64,000 bases of DNA from Streptomyces sp. KL109B (GTDB taxonomy: Bacteria > Actinomycetota > Actinomycetes > Streptomycetales > Streptomycetaceae), in NCBI RefSeq assembly GCF_030766935.1, contig NZ_JASERL010000005.1, positions 434,001-498,000 of the forward strand, read 5' to 3'. The stretch's first letter is position 1. Every line of letters starts with the position of its first letter. The notes under the pieces were generated by a model. It made no database searches. It was not told the DNA's origin and saw nothing but the letters and a program-made list of their open reading frames with translations. The position numbers and the translations under genes were made by a program. Shown one piece after another: positions 49,714 to 58,842 of this stretch.

Positions 49714-51405
49714 ATGCCACACACCGCGAGCCCTCAGCACGCCACCCCCGCCCAACTGCCCCGGCAGGTCGCCGACGCCTACGTAGACGCGGTGGTCGCC
49801 CTCGACCCCGTGGAAGGCACCTACTTGGGCGTCCGGGAGTCCCACAGCAAGCTCCCCGACCTGTCCCCCGCCGGTCTCGACGCCGCCGCGGACCTCGCTC
49901 GCGAAACCCTCGCCCGCCTCGACGAGGCCGAGCGGGCGCCCGGCGCCGACAGCGACGTCGAGCGGCGCTGCGCCCGGCTGCTGCGCGAGCGCCTGACCGC
50001 CGCGCTCGCGGTGCACGAGGCCGACGAGCACCTGCGCGCCGTCTCCAACCTGGGCTCGCCGATCCACAACGCGCGCGAGGTGTTCACGGTCACCCCGGCC
50101 GACACGGACGAGGACTGGGCGGCGATCGCCGAGCGGCTGCGCGCGGTGCCCGCCGCGTTCGCCGGCTACCGGGAGACGCTCGCGCTCGGCCTGGAGCGCA
50201 AGCTGTACGCGGCGCCGCGCCCGACCGCGACGGTCATCGGTCAACTCGGCGAGTGGCAGGGCTGGTTCGAGGAGTTCGTGGGCGCGGGGCCCGAGGCGCT
50301 GCGCGCGGAGCTCACGGCCGCGGCGCGCACGGCGGACGCCGCGACGGCCGAACTGCGGGACTGGATGCGGGACGTGTACGCGCCCGCCGTCGAGGGCGCG
50401 TCGAACGTGGTGGGCCGCGAGCGGTACGCGCGCTGGTCGCGCTACTACAACGGCACGGACCTCGACCTGGACGAGGCGTACGCGTACGGCTGGAGCGAGT
50501 TCCACCGGCTGCTCGCCGAGATGCGCACGGAGGCCGAGAAGATCCTGCCGGGCGCCGCGACGCCGTGGGTGGCGCTCGCGCACCTCGACGAGCACGGGCG
50601 GCACATCGAGGGCGTCGACGAGGTGCGGCAGTGGCTGCAGAAGCTGATGGACGAGGCGATCGGCGCGCTCGACGGCACGCACTTCGAACTCGCCGACCGG
50701 GTACGCCAGGTGGAGTCCCGCATCGCGCCCGCGGGCAGCGCCGCCGCGCCGTACTACACGCCGCCGTCGGAGGACTTCTCGCGCCCCGGCCGCACGTGGC
50801 TGCCGACGATGGGCCAGACCCGCTTCCCCGTCTACGACCTGGTGTCGACCTGGTACCACGAGGGCGTGCCCGGCCACCACCTCCAGCTCGCGCAGTGGGC
50901 GCACGTCGCCGGTGACCTGTCCCGCTACCAGGCGACGCTCGGCATCGTGTCGGCGAACGCGGAGGGCTGGGCGCTGTACGCGGAGCGCCTCATGGACGAA
51001 CTGGGCTTCCTCACGGACGCCGAGACCCGGATCGGGTACCTGGACGCGCAGATGATGCGCGCCTGCCGCGTCATCGTCGACATCGGCATGCACCTGGAGC
51101 TGGAGATCCCGGCGGACTCCCCGTTCCACCCCGGCGAGCGCTGGACGCCCGAGCTGGCACAGGAGTTCTTCGGCGCGCACAGCAGCCGCCCCGCGGACTT
51201 CGTGGAGAGCGAGCTGACCCGGTACCTGTCGATCCCGGGCCAGGCGATCGGCTACAAGCTGGGCGAGCGGTCGTGGCTCCTGGGCCGCGAGGCGGCGCGG
51301 GCCGCGCACGGGGACGCCTTCGACGCGAAGGCGTGGCACATGGCGGCCCTGTCGCAGGGTTCACTCGGCCTCGACGACCTGGTGGACGAACTGTCGAAGC
51401 TGTAA
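49714..51405 (+). CDS. DUF885 family protein, putative metallopeptidase
   Basis: A 563-residue protein without signal peptide or membrane segments. The zinc-binding motif H382-EGVPGHH389 is clear, followed by helices with NAEGWALYAERLMDELGF, as expected of DUF885 proteins, which resemble zinc peptidases. ATG 49714 is chosen over ATG 49705 because GAGG is then 9 bases upstream. The substrate is unknown. Its start lies 20 bases after the Lrp remnant. Confidence 0.9.
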   Translation: MPHTASPQHATPAQLPRQVADAYVDAVVALDPVEGTYLGVRESHSKLPDLSPAGLDAAADLARETLARLDEAERAPGADSDVERRCARLLRERLTAALAVHEADEHLRAVSNLGSPIHNAREVFTVTPADTDEDWAAIAERLRAVPAAFAGYRETLALGLERKLYAAPRPTATVIGQLGEWQGWFEEFVGAGPEALRAELTAAARTADAATAELRDWMRDVYAPAVEGASNVVGRERYARWSRYYNGTDLDLDEAYAYGWSEFHRLLAEMRTEAEKILPGAATPWVALAHLDEHGRHIEGVDEVRQWLQKLMDEAIGALDGTHFELADRVRQVESRIAPAGSAAAPYYTPPSEDFSRPGRTWLPTMGQTRFPVYDLVSTWYHEGVPGHHLQLAQWAHVAGDLSRYQATLGIVSANAEGWALYAERLMDELGFLTDAETRIGYLDAQMMRACRVIVDIGMHLELEIPADSPFHPGERWTPELAQEFFGAHSSRPADFVESELTRYLSIPGQAIGYKLGERSWLLGREAARAAHGDAFDAKAWHMAALSQGSLGLDDLVDELSKL

Positions 51406-51426
51406 GGGTGCGGCGGCCCCGGGGGA

Positions 51427-52263
51427 TCAGGTCCGCCGGAAGCCGCCCTCCGAGTCGATGACCTGTCCGGTGATCCACTCGGCCTCGTCCGTGGCCAGCC
51501 ACGCGATGAGCCGGGCCGGATCGTCGGGCATCCCCCACCGCTTGGCGGGGAACATCCCGGCGATGGCGTCGTACACGTCGCCGTCCAGGTAATCGGTGTC
51601 CACGGGGCCGGGGTTGACGGTGTTCACGGTCACGAACCGCGGGGCGAGCGCCGTCGCGAGGGAGCGCGTGATGGAGGCGAGCGCGCCCTTCTGCAAGCCG
51701 TACGCGATCTCTCCGGGCATCCCGTCGGCGATGTCCTGACCGGACGTCATCATGACGACCCGACCGCCCCGCGCCGCCTCCCGGCGCCGGGCGAAGGCCT
51801 GCACGAGCAGCACCACGGAGCGGGCGTCGACGGCCCAGTGGGCGTCCAGCATCGCGGCGTCGATGGTGTCGAGGGTGCCGTCGGAGCCGCTGAGGGCGTG
51901 GTTGGCGACGACGATGTCGAGGCGTCCGCCGAGGGCCTGCGCGGCGGCGTCGACGAGGCGCGCGGGCGCGTCGGGTTCGGTGAGGTCGGCGGGCCCGTGC
52001 GCCACGACCGCGTCGGCCGCACCGCACACCTCCCGTACGGCATCGGCCACTTCGTCGGGCCGGTCACCGCCCCACGGCTGCGACTCGTCGTGCGCCACGT
52101 GGTGGTGCAGATACACGCTCGCCCCGTACGCGGCGAGCCTGCGCGCCACGGCGAACCCGATCCCGCCGCGCCGGCTCGCCCCGGTGACGAGGGCGGCGCG
52201 GCCCCGCAACGGAAGAGGATCGCGGCGGAGTTCGTCGGCGGTTGGAGAAGGAAGTTTCGGCAT
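51427..52263 (-). CDS. SDR family oxidoreductase
   Basis: A 278-residue short-chain dehydrogenase. The NAD(P) motif is TGASRRGGIG (about residues 26-35), the NHALSG strand and catalytic YGLQK (YxxxK) are present, and the end WITGQVIDSEGGFRRT is typical. ATG 52263 is used; ATG 52275 is in frame but neither has a strong ribosome binding site. It converges on the DUF885 gene and is divergent from a short damaged gene. The substrate is unknown. Confidence 0.9.
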   Translation of the reverse strand: MPKLPSPTADELRRDPLPLRGRAALVTGASRRGGIGFAVARRLAAYGASVYLHHHVAHDESQPWGGDRPDEVADAVREVCGAADAVVAHGPADLTEPDAPARLVDAAAQALGGRLDIVVANHALSGSDGTLDTIDAAMLDAHWAVDARSVVLLVQAFARRREAARGGRVVMMTSGQDIADGMPGEIAYGLQKGALASITRSLATALAPRFVTVNTVNPGPVDTDYLDGDVYDAIAGMFPAKRWGMPDDPARLIAWLATDEAEWITGQVIDSEGGFRRT

Positions 52264-52309
52264 GCCGTGGATCATGCCTGACGACGCGCTCGTGCCTAAG
52301 CTGTTTTTC

Positions 52310-52513
52310 GTGGAGCCGTCCCGCCTGCCCTTCATCGACGAGCACCGGATCGTCGTCGCCGCGCCCGCCGAGCAGGTGTGGCCGGTGCTGGCCGCGGAGT
52401 TCGGCCGCAGCAGCGGCCGGACCTTCGAGTTGTACGCCCGCTACGAGTTGACCTTCACCCTTTCCGAGCAAGTCCGCGACCGCACCGCACAACCAAGCCC
52501 CTGCGGCGATTGA
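52310..52513 (+). pseudogene. Fragment of a small SRPBCC-like gene
   Basis: A 67-residue reading (PSRLPFIDEHRIVVAAPAEQ, VWPVLAAEFGR) that looks like the start of a small SRPBCC-type protein. The tail TAQPSPCGD is read from the 52-bp interspersed repeat, so the original gene seems cut there. TAAGCT (52297-52302) 7 bases before the GTG could give a leaderless transcript. It might still be a short real gene. Confidence 0.4.
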
Positions 52514-52546
52514 GCAGCGGGGTCCGGGGCGGAGCCCCGCGACGTA
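52495..52546 (+). repeat. 52-bp interspersed hairpin repeat, copy 1
   Basis: AAGCCCCTGCGGCGATTGAG then CAGCGGGGTCCGGGGCGGAG and CCCCGCGACGTA. GCGGGG (52517-52522) and CCCCGC (52535-52540) form a hairpin with an inner TCC/GGA pair. An almost identical copy lies inverted at 58012-58063 and a shorter one at 19851-19880. It may work as a terminator between the SRPBCC-like fragment and the rhodanese gene. Confidence 0.9.
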
Positions 52547-52572
52547 GGAACGGGTAGCCGCGACAGGCCCGG

Positions 52573-53064
52573 TCAGCACCCGCAGGCATCCGCGTCGAGC
52601 GGGGCGGTCAACGGGTCGGCGGAGCGCCGCTCCACCCCTTCCCACGTCTCGTACGCGAACCCCTCACGCACCCAGTACTCGAACCCGCCCAGCATCTCCT
52701 TGACCTGGAACCCGAGCCGCGCAAGGGCGAGCGCGGCACGCGCACCCCCGTTGCAGCCGGGCCCCCAGCAGTACGTGACGACAGGCACCCCCCTGTCGAG
52801 GACCCGCTCCGCCTGCTCCTCGATGAGCGCCGTCGGCAGGTGCACCGCCCCGGGTACATGCCCCTGATCCCAGGACTCGGTGGACCGCGAGTCGAGCAGA
52901 ACGAATCCGGGAGCACCGCCGGAGGCGAGCGCGGCGGCGACGTCGGACACGTCGGCGTGGAAGGCGAGGCTCGCGCCGAAGTACTCGGCCGCGGCGGACG
53001 GCGACGCGGGCGCGACGCGCAGCACGGGGTTGGCAACGTAAGCGGTGGTGGTGGTGTTGTTCAT
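52573..53064 (-). CDS. Rhodanese-like sulfurtransferase
   Basis: A 163-residue rhodanese-fold protein. The active-site Cys99 is in VVTYCWGPGCNGG, with a second Cys two turns on. The LLDSRSTESWDQGHVPGAVH strand-loop is conserved. It probably carries sulfur as a persulfide. The C-terminus ends in Cys-Gly-Cys. It is divergent from an Lrp regulator with a 94-bp gap, and is probably under its control. Confidence 0.9.
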   Translation of the reverse strand: MNNTTTTAYVANPVLRVAPASPSAAAEYFGASLAFHADVSDVAAALASGGAPGFVLLDSRSTESWDQGHVPGAVHLPTALIEEQAERVLDRGVPVVTYCWGPGCNGGARAALALARLGFQVKEMLGGFEYWVREGFAYETWEGVERRSADPLTAPLDADACGC

Positions 53065-53122
53065 GCCGGAGAATCTACGGTCGGCCGCACGCCGGCTGAA
53101 GGCACGATCCCCGGCATTCCCC

Positions 53123-53152
53123 TTGTCCAGCCGGGGATTCCCCTGCTATTTC
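53123..53152 (+). promoter_or_regulatory. Likely leaderless promoter of the Lrp gene
   Basis: TTGTCC (53123-53128) and TATTTC (53147-53152) are 18 bases apart, and the GTG start at 53159 lies 6 bases further with no ribosome binding site. This fits a leaderless mRNA. GGGGATTCCCC-like bases (53133-53143) inside the promoter could be the Lrp site. Confidence 0.55.
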
Positions 53153-53158
53153 TCAACG

Positions 53159-53623
53159 GTGACCGCTGATTCCACGCCCTACGTCCCCGATGCCACCGAC
53201 TGGCGCATCCTGACCGCCCTCCAGCGCGAGGGCCGCGCCGGATACGCCGAGCTGGCGCGGACCGTGTCCATGTCGGCGAGCGCCGTGACGGAGCGGGTGC
53301 GCAGGATGGAGGAGGCGGGGGTGATCGCCGGGTACACGGCGGTGGTCGTTCCGGAGCGCCTCGGCCTGCCGATCCTGGCGTTCGTGCGGCTCCGCTACCC
53401 GAACGGGAACTACAAGCCGTTCCACGACCTCGTCGAGGCGACGCCGGAGATCCTGGAGGCGCACCACGTCACCGGCGACGACTGCTTCGTGATCAAGGTC
53501 GCGGCGCGCTCCATGCGGCACCTGGAGGAGGTCTCCGGGCGGATCGGCGCGCTGGGCTCGGTGACGACGAGCGTCGTGTACTCGTCGCCACTGCCTCGGC
53601 GGGCGATCGCGGTCGGGTCCTGA
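53159..53623 (+). CDS. Lrp/AsnC family regulator
   Basis: A 154-residue Lrp regulator: N-terminal helix-turn-helix (about residues 12-55, YAELARTVSMSASAVTERVR) and ligand/RAM domain (about 70-145, VTGDDCFVIKVAARSMRHLE). GTG 53159 gives the normal length. It is divergent from the rhodanese gene and probably controls it, perhaps in response to a sulfur amino acid. It is complete, unlike the Lrp remnant at 49420. Confidence 0.93.
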   Translation: MTADSTPYVPDATDWRILTALQREGRAGYAELARTVSMSASAVTERVRRMEEAGVIAGYTAVVVPERLGLPILAFVRLRYPNGNYKPFHDLVEATPEILEAHHVTGDDCFVIKVAARSMRHLEEVSGRIGALGSVTTSVVYSSPLPRRAIAVGS

Positions 53624-53658
53624 GACCCGGGGCATTACGCGAACTCGGGGCGCGGGCG

Positions 53659-56600
53659 CTACGCGAGCTGGACGCCGCGCTGGCGCACCAGCGAACCCTC
53701 CCTCCCCTTCACGACCTCCAACTGCGCGTGCACGCGGCGCCGCAGGTCGCCGACGTGGCTGACGATGCCGACGCTGCGGTCCCGTTCGCGCAGGGAGTCG
53801 AGGACGTCGAGGACCTCGTCGAGGGTCTGGTCGTCGAGGCTGCCGAAGCCCTCGTCGATGAAGAGGGTGTCGAGGCGGACGCCGCCCGCCTCGTCGGTGA
53901 CGACGTCGGCGAGGCCGAGGGCCAGGGCGAGCGAGGCGAAGAAGGTCTCGCCGCCGGAGAGGGTCGCCGTGTCGCGCTCGCGTCCTGTCCACGCGTCGAC
54001 GACGTGCAGCCCGAGGCCCGAACGGCCGCGCCCCGCAAGGGAGTCGGAGTGCACCAGGGTGTAGCGGCCGGACGACATCCGGCGCAGGCGCGCGGTGGCT
54101 GCCGCCGCGACCTGTTCAAGGCGGGCGGCCAGCACGTACGACTCCAGGCGCATCTTGCGCTCGTTGTCGGCGGCGGTGCCGGCCGCGAGGGAGGCGAGGC
54201 GGGCCACCCGGTCGTACGTCTCGCGCAGCGGCCCGAGGCGGCGGGCCTCGGTGGCGGCGCGGCGGGAGAGCCGGTCTAGTTCGGCGCAGCGGCGCCGGGC
54301 CTCGTCGCGCGCGGAGCCGGCCGCCTGTACGCGCGCGTCGGCGGCGTGTGCGGCGGCCTGGGCGGCGGGCACGTCGGCCGCCGGTTCGCGGGCGGCCGCC
54401 GCGGTGTCCTCCTCGGCGAGCACCGCGCGTACGGCGGCCTCCTCCGACTGCCGTGCGTCCAGGCGGTGTTGGAGCTCGCGGTGGCGCGCGTCGTCGAGCA
54501 GCGCGGCGGCGGCCGCCTGCGGCGTGTCGAACCCGGCCCGGAACGCGGCGTCGGCGAGTCGCGCGTCCGCGTCCTTGAGGCGCCGCGCGGTGTCCTCGAC
54601 GGCGCGGGCCGCGTCGGCGGCCTCGGTGAGGAGGGTGCCCTGCCGTTCCAGTTGCGCGGCGCGCGCCTCGACGCTCTCGGCGTCACCGCGCGCCTGTGAC
54701 AACTCCCCTTCCAGGGAGGCCTGTTCACGGTCGAGTGCTTCGCGCAGCGAGGTGCGCGCGGCCGTCCGCTGTGCGACTTCCTGGCGGGCCGTGCGGCGCC
54801 GGTCGTGCTCGCTCTCGGCCTGGGCGAGGGCCTCGCGGGCGGGGTGCGCGGTGGACGCGAGGGCGTGCGCCTCGGCGTGTCGCTCCGCCAATTCGCGCGC
54901 CGTGTCGGCGAGTTGCGCGGCGGGCGTCTCTCCTGCCGCGGCCTTCGCCGCCGCCAGTTCCTCCCGTACGTCGCCCAGGGCGCGCTCGGCCTCGGTGCGG
55001 CGCGCGTCGGCGGTGCGGTAGGCGGCCAGCGCCGCTTCCTCGGTGGCCTGGTCGACGTGGCCCTCGGACTTCGGCATGGGCGCGGGGTGTTCGGTGGCGC
55101 CGCACACGGTGCAGGGCTCGCCGTCGGTGAGGGCCGCGGCGAGTTCGGCGGCGACGTCGCGCAGGCGCCGCTCCTTGAGGCCGAGCCAGTGCTCGTGCGC
55201 GGCGGCGGCCTGTTCGCGGGTGCGCAGCGCGTCGGCCTCGGCGGCTTCGGCTCGGGCGCCGAGCCGGTCGCGTTCGACGGCGGCGCGGGCCTGCGTACGG
55301 GCCGGTTCCAGTTGGCCCGCGAGGTGTTCGGCGCGGGTCGCGGCGACCTGCGCCTCGTCGACCCGGGCCTGGAGTTCGGCGCGGCGGGCGTCCCAGCCGT
55401 CGAGCCAGCCTTCGGTGTCGGCGAGCAGATCGGTGTCGGCGCGCTCCTCGCGGTCGACGCCGTCGCGTTCGCGCGCGAGCTCGCCGAGCCGACGCTCGGC
55501 GCGGCGCGCCGCGTCGAGCCCGCCGAGCTCCTGCGCGACACGCCGGGCGGCCGCCGCGAGCGCCTCCGGCGAGGCCGGGACTCCCCCGGCTCCGTACGGA
55601 TCCGCGCGATCCCCCGCTCCCCCCGCTCCCCCCGCGAGCGCCTCCGGCGATGCCGGGCCGGTCCCGTCTGCGGGCGGGGCCCCGTGGCCACCCGCCCCCC
55701 AAGCCATCAGCTCCGCACGCGCCCGCCGGTCCTCCTCCAACGCGCCCCGGTGGGTCGCCTCCGACTCCTCCCGGAGGGCCAGCGCCGGTTCCACCGTCGC
55801 CGCCTTGCGGGCGCGGTCCATGCGGTCCTGGAGCGCGCGGTGTTCCTCGGCGCGCTCCTCAAGGGCCGCCGCGCGCTCGCCGGCCTGCGCGAAGCGCCGT
55901 TGCAGGCGGTGCGTCTCCGCGACGTCGGACAGGTGGCGCTGCGCCGCGATCCGCGCCGACTCGGCCGCGTCGAGGGCGAGATGGGCGTGCGTGAAGTGTT
56001 CGCGCGCGGTGGAGCGGGCGGTGGCCGCCCACGTCAGGACGGCGTCCGCGAGCCCGGGGTCGCCCGGGGCCGCGTCGACGGCGGGCAGCTCCACCAGGCC
56101 GCCGGCCGCCTGCTGCATGCGGTGGGCGTCGGCCAGCAACTCCGCGTCGCCCGCGACCACTTGCTTCTGCGCCACCTTGCGGTCCTCAGCGAGCCGCTGC
56201 TCGACGGCGGCGAACCGGTGCGTGTCGAAGAGCCGGCCGAGGAGTTTGCCGCGGGCCTCCGCGTCGGCGCGCAGGAAGCGCGCGAAGTCGCCCTGCGGGA
56301 GGAGGACCACCTGGCAGAACTGGTCCTTGCTCATGCCGAGCAGCTGCGTGATCTCCTCGCCGATCTCCTGGTGGGAGCGGCTGCCCGTGCTCTTCCAGAC
56401 CCGTTCCACGGCGTCGTACTCGCGCAGCCAGCTCTGCGCCTTCTCCGTGGTGAAGCCGGTGCCGCGCTTCTTGGGGCGGGCGAACGGGGGCTGCCGCGTG
56501 ACCTCCAGGCGGCGGCCCGCGACGGTCAGGTCGAGGACCACCTCCGTGCGCACGCCCGCCTCGGCGTGGTCGCTGCGCAGGGTCTGCCCCTGGCCGCCGC

Positions 56601-56787
56601 TGCCCTGCCGGGGGCCGGGCACGGATCCGTACAGCGCGTAGCAGACCGCGTCGAGGACGGAGGTCTTGCCCGCGCCGGTCGGGCCGTGCAGGAGGAACAG
56701 GCCCGCCGCCGACAGCTCGTCGAAGTCGATCCGCTGCGTGCCTCCGAAGGGGCCGAAGGCCGTGATGGTGAGTGTGTGCAGCCTCAA
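53659..56787 (-). CDS. sbcC: Exonuclease SbcC
   Basis: A 1042-residue SMC-like ATPase. Walker A is GPTGAGKTS (residues 35-43), long coiled coils flank a zinc hook C559-TV-C562, and the C-terminal Walker B/signature region has ATLSGGETFFASLALALGLA and LFIDEGFGSLD. With SbcD it processes DNA ends and hairpins. TTG 56787 overlaps the sbcD stop (TTGA), so the start is sure. The first coil has a low-complexity Gly/Ala insert (about residues 375-405) with two copies of ASPEALA. Confidence 0.94.
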   Translation of the reverse strand: MRLHTLTITAFGPFGGTQRIDFDELSAAGLFLLHGPTGAGKTSVLDAVCYALYGSVPGPRQGSGGQGQTLRSDHAEAGVRTEVVLDLTVAGRRLEVTRQPPFARPKKRGTGFTTEKAQSWLREYDAVERVWKSTGSRSHQEIGEEITQLLGMSKDQFCQVVLLPQGDFARFLRADAEARGKLLGRLFDTHRFAAVEQRLAEDRKVAQKQVVAGDAELLADAHRMQQAAGGLVELPAVDAAPGDPGLADAVLTWAATARSTAREHFTHAHLALDAAESARIAAQRHLSDVAETHRLQRRFAQAGERAAALEERAEEHRALQDRMDRARKAATVEPALALREESEATHRGALEEDRRARAELMAWGAGGHGAPPADGTGPASPEALAGGAGGAGDRADPYGAGGVPASPEALAAAARRVAQELGGLDAARRAERRLGELARERDGVDREERADTDLLADTEGWLDGWDARRAELQARVDEAQVAATRAEHLAGQLEPARTQARAAVERDRLGARAEAAEADALRTREQAAAAHEHWLGLKERRLRDVAAELAAALTDGEPCTVCGATEHPAPMPKSEGHVDQATEEAALAAYRTADARRTEAERALGDVREELAAAKAAAGETPAAQLADTARELAERHAEAHALASTAHPAREALAQAESEHDRRRTARQEVAQRTAARTSLREALDREQASLEGELSQARGDAESVEARAAQLERQGTLLTEAADAARAVEDTARRLKDADARLADAAFRAGFDTPQAAAAALLDDARHRELQHRLDARQSEEAAVRAVLAEEDTAAAAREPAADVPAAQAAAHAADARVQAAGSARDEARRRCAELDRLSRRAATEARRLGPLRETYDRVARLASLAAGTAADNERKMRLESYVLAARLEQVAAAATARLRRMSSGRYTLVHSDSLAGRGRSGLGLHVVDAWTGRERDTATLSGGETFFASLALALGLADVVTDEAGGVRLDTLFIDEGFGSLDDQTLDEVLDVLDSLRERDRSVGIVSHVGDLRRRVHAQLEVVKGREGSLVRQRGVQLA

Positions 56788-57950
56788 CGGGCCACCTCGC
56801 GCACCGTGTCGTCCGTGCGCACGGCGTCGAACGCGGACCGCAGCACGGCCCGCTCGCTCTCGTCGGGCCCTGCGCCCCGGACGTGGGTCACGAAGTCCTC
56901 CGCGATCTCGTGGTCGTCGCGCCCCTTGAGGCGCTCGGCGTACGTGGCGTCCGGCTCGTCGTCGTCCGTGCGGCGCGGGTCGAAGAGCAGGCTGAGGGTG
57001 TGCGGGAAGCGGTCGGTGAGGCGGGCCATCGGGTCGTCGGGGCGGACGGTGTCCGTGAGGGTGGCCTCGACCCAGGAGTCCTCGTGGGGGGCGAGGTCCG
57101 GGTCGGCGAGGAGGTCCTCCAGGTCGCCGCGGATGCGGGCGAGGGGGCGTGGGACCGGGCAGTCGAGGCGCTCGGCGGTCACCGCGCCCTCGGCGTCGAG
57201 GTCGATCAGCCACATGCTCTTGCGGTGGTCGGTCTCGGAGAAGGAGTACGGGAGCGGCGAGCCGGAGTAGCGGACCCGGTCGGAGATGGTCTGACTGCCG
57301 TGCAGGTGGCCGAGGGCTACGTAGTCCGCGCCTTCGAAGACGCCCGCCGGGACGGCCGAGACTCCGCCCACCGTGATGTCCCGCTCGCTGTCGCTGGGTT
57401 CGCCGCCGGTCACGAAGGCGTGCGCGAGGACGACGGACCTGGTGCCCGCGGGGCGGGTGGCGAGGTCGGCGCGTACCCGGTCCATGGCGGCGGTGAGGAC
57501 GTGTTCGTGGCCGGCCCTGGGGACGCCGAACTCGTCCTTCACCAGGGCGGGTTCGAGGTACGGCAGGCCGTAGAACGCGACGTCGCCGTGGGCGTCCGGG
57601 AGGACGATCGGCTCGGCGCACCGGGAGGGGTTCGTACGGAGGTGGATGCCGGCTCTTCCGATGAGTCCTGCGCCGACGCCGAGGCGGCGGGCCGAGTCGT
57701 GGTTGCCGGAGATCATCACGGTGGGGACGCCGAGTTCGGCGAGGCGGTGCAGGGCGTCGTCGTACAGCTCCACGGCCGCGAGTGGGGGGACCGCGCGGTC
57801 GTACACGTCGCCCGATACGACCACGGCGTCCACGCTCCGCTCGCGGGCGGTGTCGACGAGGTGGGCGATGAAGGCGGCCTGGGCGTCGAGCATGTTCACG
57901 CGGTGGAACGTGCGGCCCAGGTGCCAGTCGGACGTGTGGAGCAGTCTCAT
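56784..57950 (-). CDS. sbcD: Exonuclease SbcD
   Basis: A 388-residue Mre11-like nuclease that opens with HTSDWHLG (metal ligands), then VVVSGDVYDRAVP and ISGNHDSARRLG, and has LGHLHGSQTI further on. These give the two-metal phosphoesterase centre. It forms a complex with SbcC, encoded right after it with a 4-base overlap. The promoter must lie in the next 150 bases, where the inverted copy of the 52-bp repeat also lies. Confidence 0.95.
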   Translation of the reverse strand: MRLLHTSDWHLGRTFHRVNMLDAQAAFIAHLVDTARERSVDAVVVSGDVYDRAVPPLAAVELYDDALHRLAELGVPTVMISGNHDSARRLGVGAGLIGRAGIHLRTNPSRCAEPIVLPDAHGDVAFYGLPYLEPALVKDEFGVPRAGHEHVLTAAMDRVRADLATRPAGTRSVVLAHAFVTGGEPSDSERDITVGGVSAVPAGVFEGADYVALGHLHGSQTISDRVRYSGSPLPYSFSETDHRKSMWLIDLDAEGAVTAERLDCPVPRPLARIRGDLEDLLADPDLAPHEDSWVEATLTDTVRPDDPMARLTDRFPHTLSLLFDPRRTDDDEPDATYAERLKGRDDHEIAEDFVTHVRGAGPDESERAVLRSAFDAVRTDDTVREVAR

Positions 57951-58011
57951 GTCGACCGAGGTTAATGGGTGGGTCTGACATCGGCGGGACGATTGTTGCG
58001 GGTGCCTCTCC

Positions 58012-58063
58012 TACGTCTCGGGGCGCTGCCCCGGACCCCGCTGCTCAATCGCCGCAGGGGCTT
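58012..58063 (-). repeat. 52-bp interspersed hairpin repeat, copy 2 (inverted)
   Basis: Reverse complement of the element at 52495-52546, with a few changes in the loop side (GGGCAGCGCCCC for GGGCGGAGCCCC). Found between the convergent-side end of the YigZ gene and the sbcD start, where it could stop YigZ transcription. Confidence 0.9.
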
Positions 58064-58097
58064 GATTTGGTCACTCGCCGCCGAAGCGTGATGTGGA

Positions 58098-58718
58098 TCA
58101 GCCGTATGTTTCGCCGCCCAGGTCGAGCACCGCCGTGCCCGCGCTCGCGTCCGCCAGCCATGCCTGGAAGCGGTCGATGTCGGATTCCGGGAGGGCGATG
58201 TGGATCGTGACGTCGGCGTCGTAGTGGACGTCGCGGACCTCGCGGCCGGTGGACCGGAGGTCGTTCTGCATCTTGCCCGCGCGGGCGTGGTCGACGGTGA
58301 CCGTGGCGAGGCGGAAGCGGTGGCGGGTGACCGTGCCGAGGGCGTCGAGGGCCTCGCCGACGGCGCCTCCGTAGGCGCGGATGAGGCCGCCCGCGCCGAG
58401 TTTGACGCCGCCGAAGTAGCGGGTGACGACGGCGACGACGTAGCGCATGTCGCGGCGGGTGAGCATCTGGAGCATGGGGACGCCCGCGGTGCCGCCCGGT
58501 TCGCCGTCGTCGCTCGCCTTCTGTACGGAGGCGTCGGCGCCGATGACGTACGCGTAGCAGTTGTGGTTGGCCGTGGGGTGTTCCTTGCGGACGCGTGCGA
58601 CGAAGGCCTGGGCCTCCTCCTCCGTCGCGGCGGGCGCGAGCGCGCACAGGAACCGGGAGCGGCTGATCTCTGTCTCGTGCACGCCCTCGCGGGCCACCGT
58701 GCGGTACTCGTCCTGCAT
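58098..58718 (-). CDS. YigZ/IMPACT family protein
   Basis: A 206-residue protein with the UPF0029/IMPACT N-terminal domain (ISRSRFLCALAPAATEEEAQ, ASDDGEPGGTAGVPMLQML, VTRYFGGVKLGAGGLIRAY) and a C-terminal DUF1949-like part (about 140-200). Relatives bind ribosomes or affect translation under stress. ATG 58716-58718 gives the usual start. It is divergent from the APC permease, 124 bases away. Confidence 0.93.
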   Translation of the reverse strand: MQDEYRTVAREGVHETEISRSRFLCALAPAATEEEAQAFVARVRKEHPTANHNCYAYVIGADASVQKASDDGEPGGTAGVPMLQMLTRRDMRYVVAVVTRYFGGVKLGAGGLIRAYGGAVGEALDALGTVTRHRFRLATVTVDHARAGKMQNDLRSTGREVRDVHYDADVTIHIALPESDIDRFQAWLADASAGTAVLDLGGETYG

Positions 58719-58842
58719 CGGACCAGCGTATGCGCAGGTTGCGAAGGACTGGCCCCCGCCCGGTGCACGGGTAACGATGTGATGGATACTCGCACGTCGT
58801 CCCAGACAGCCGCCCGAGTCGCCCAACAGGAAGCACCCGCAC

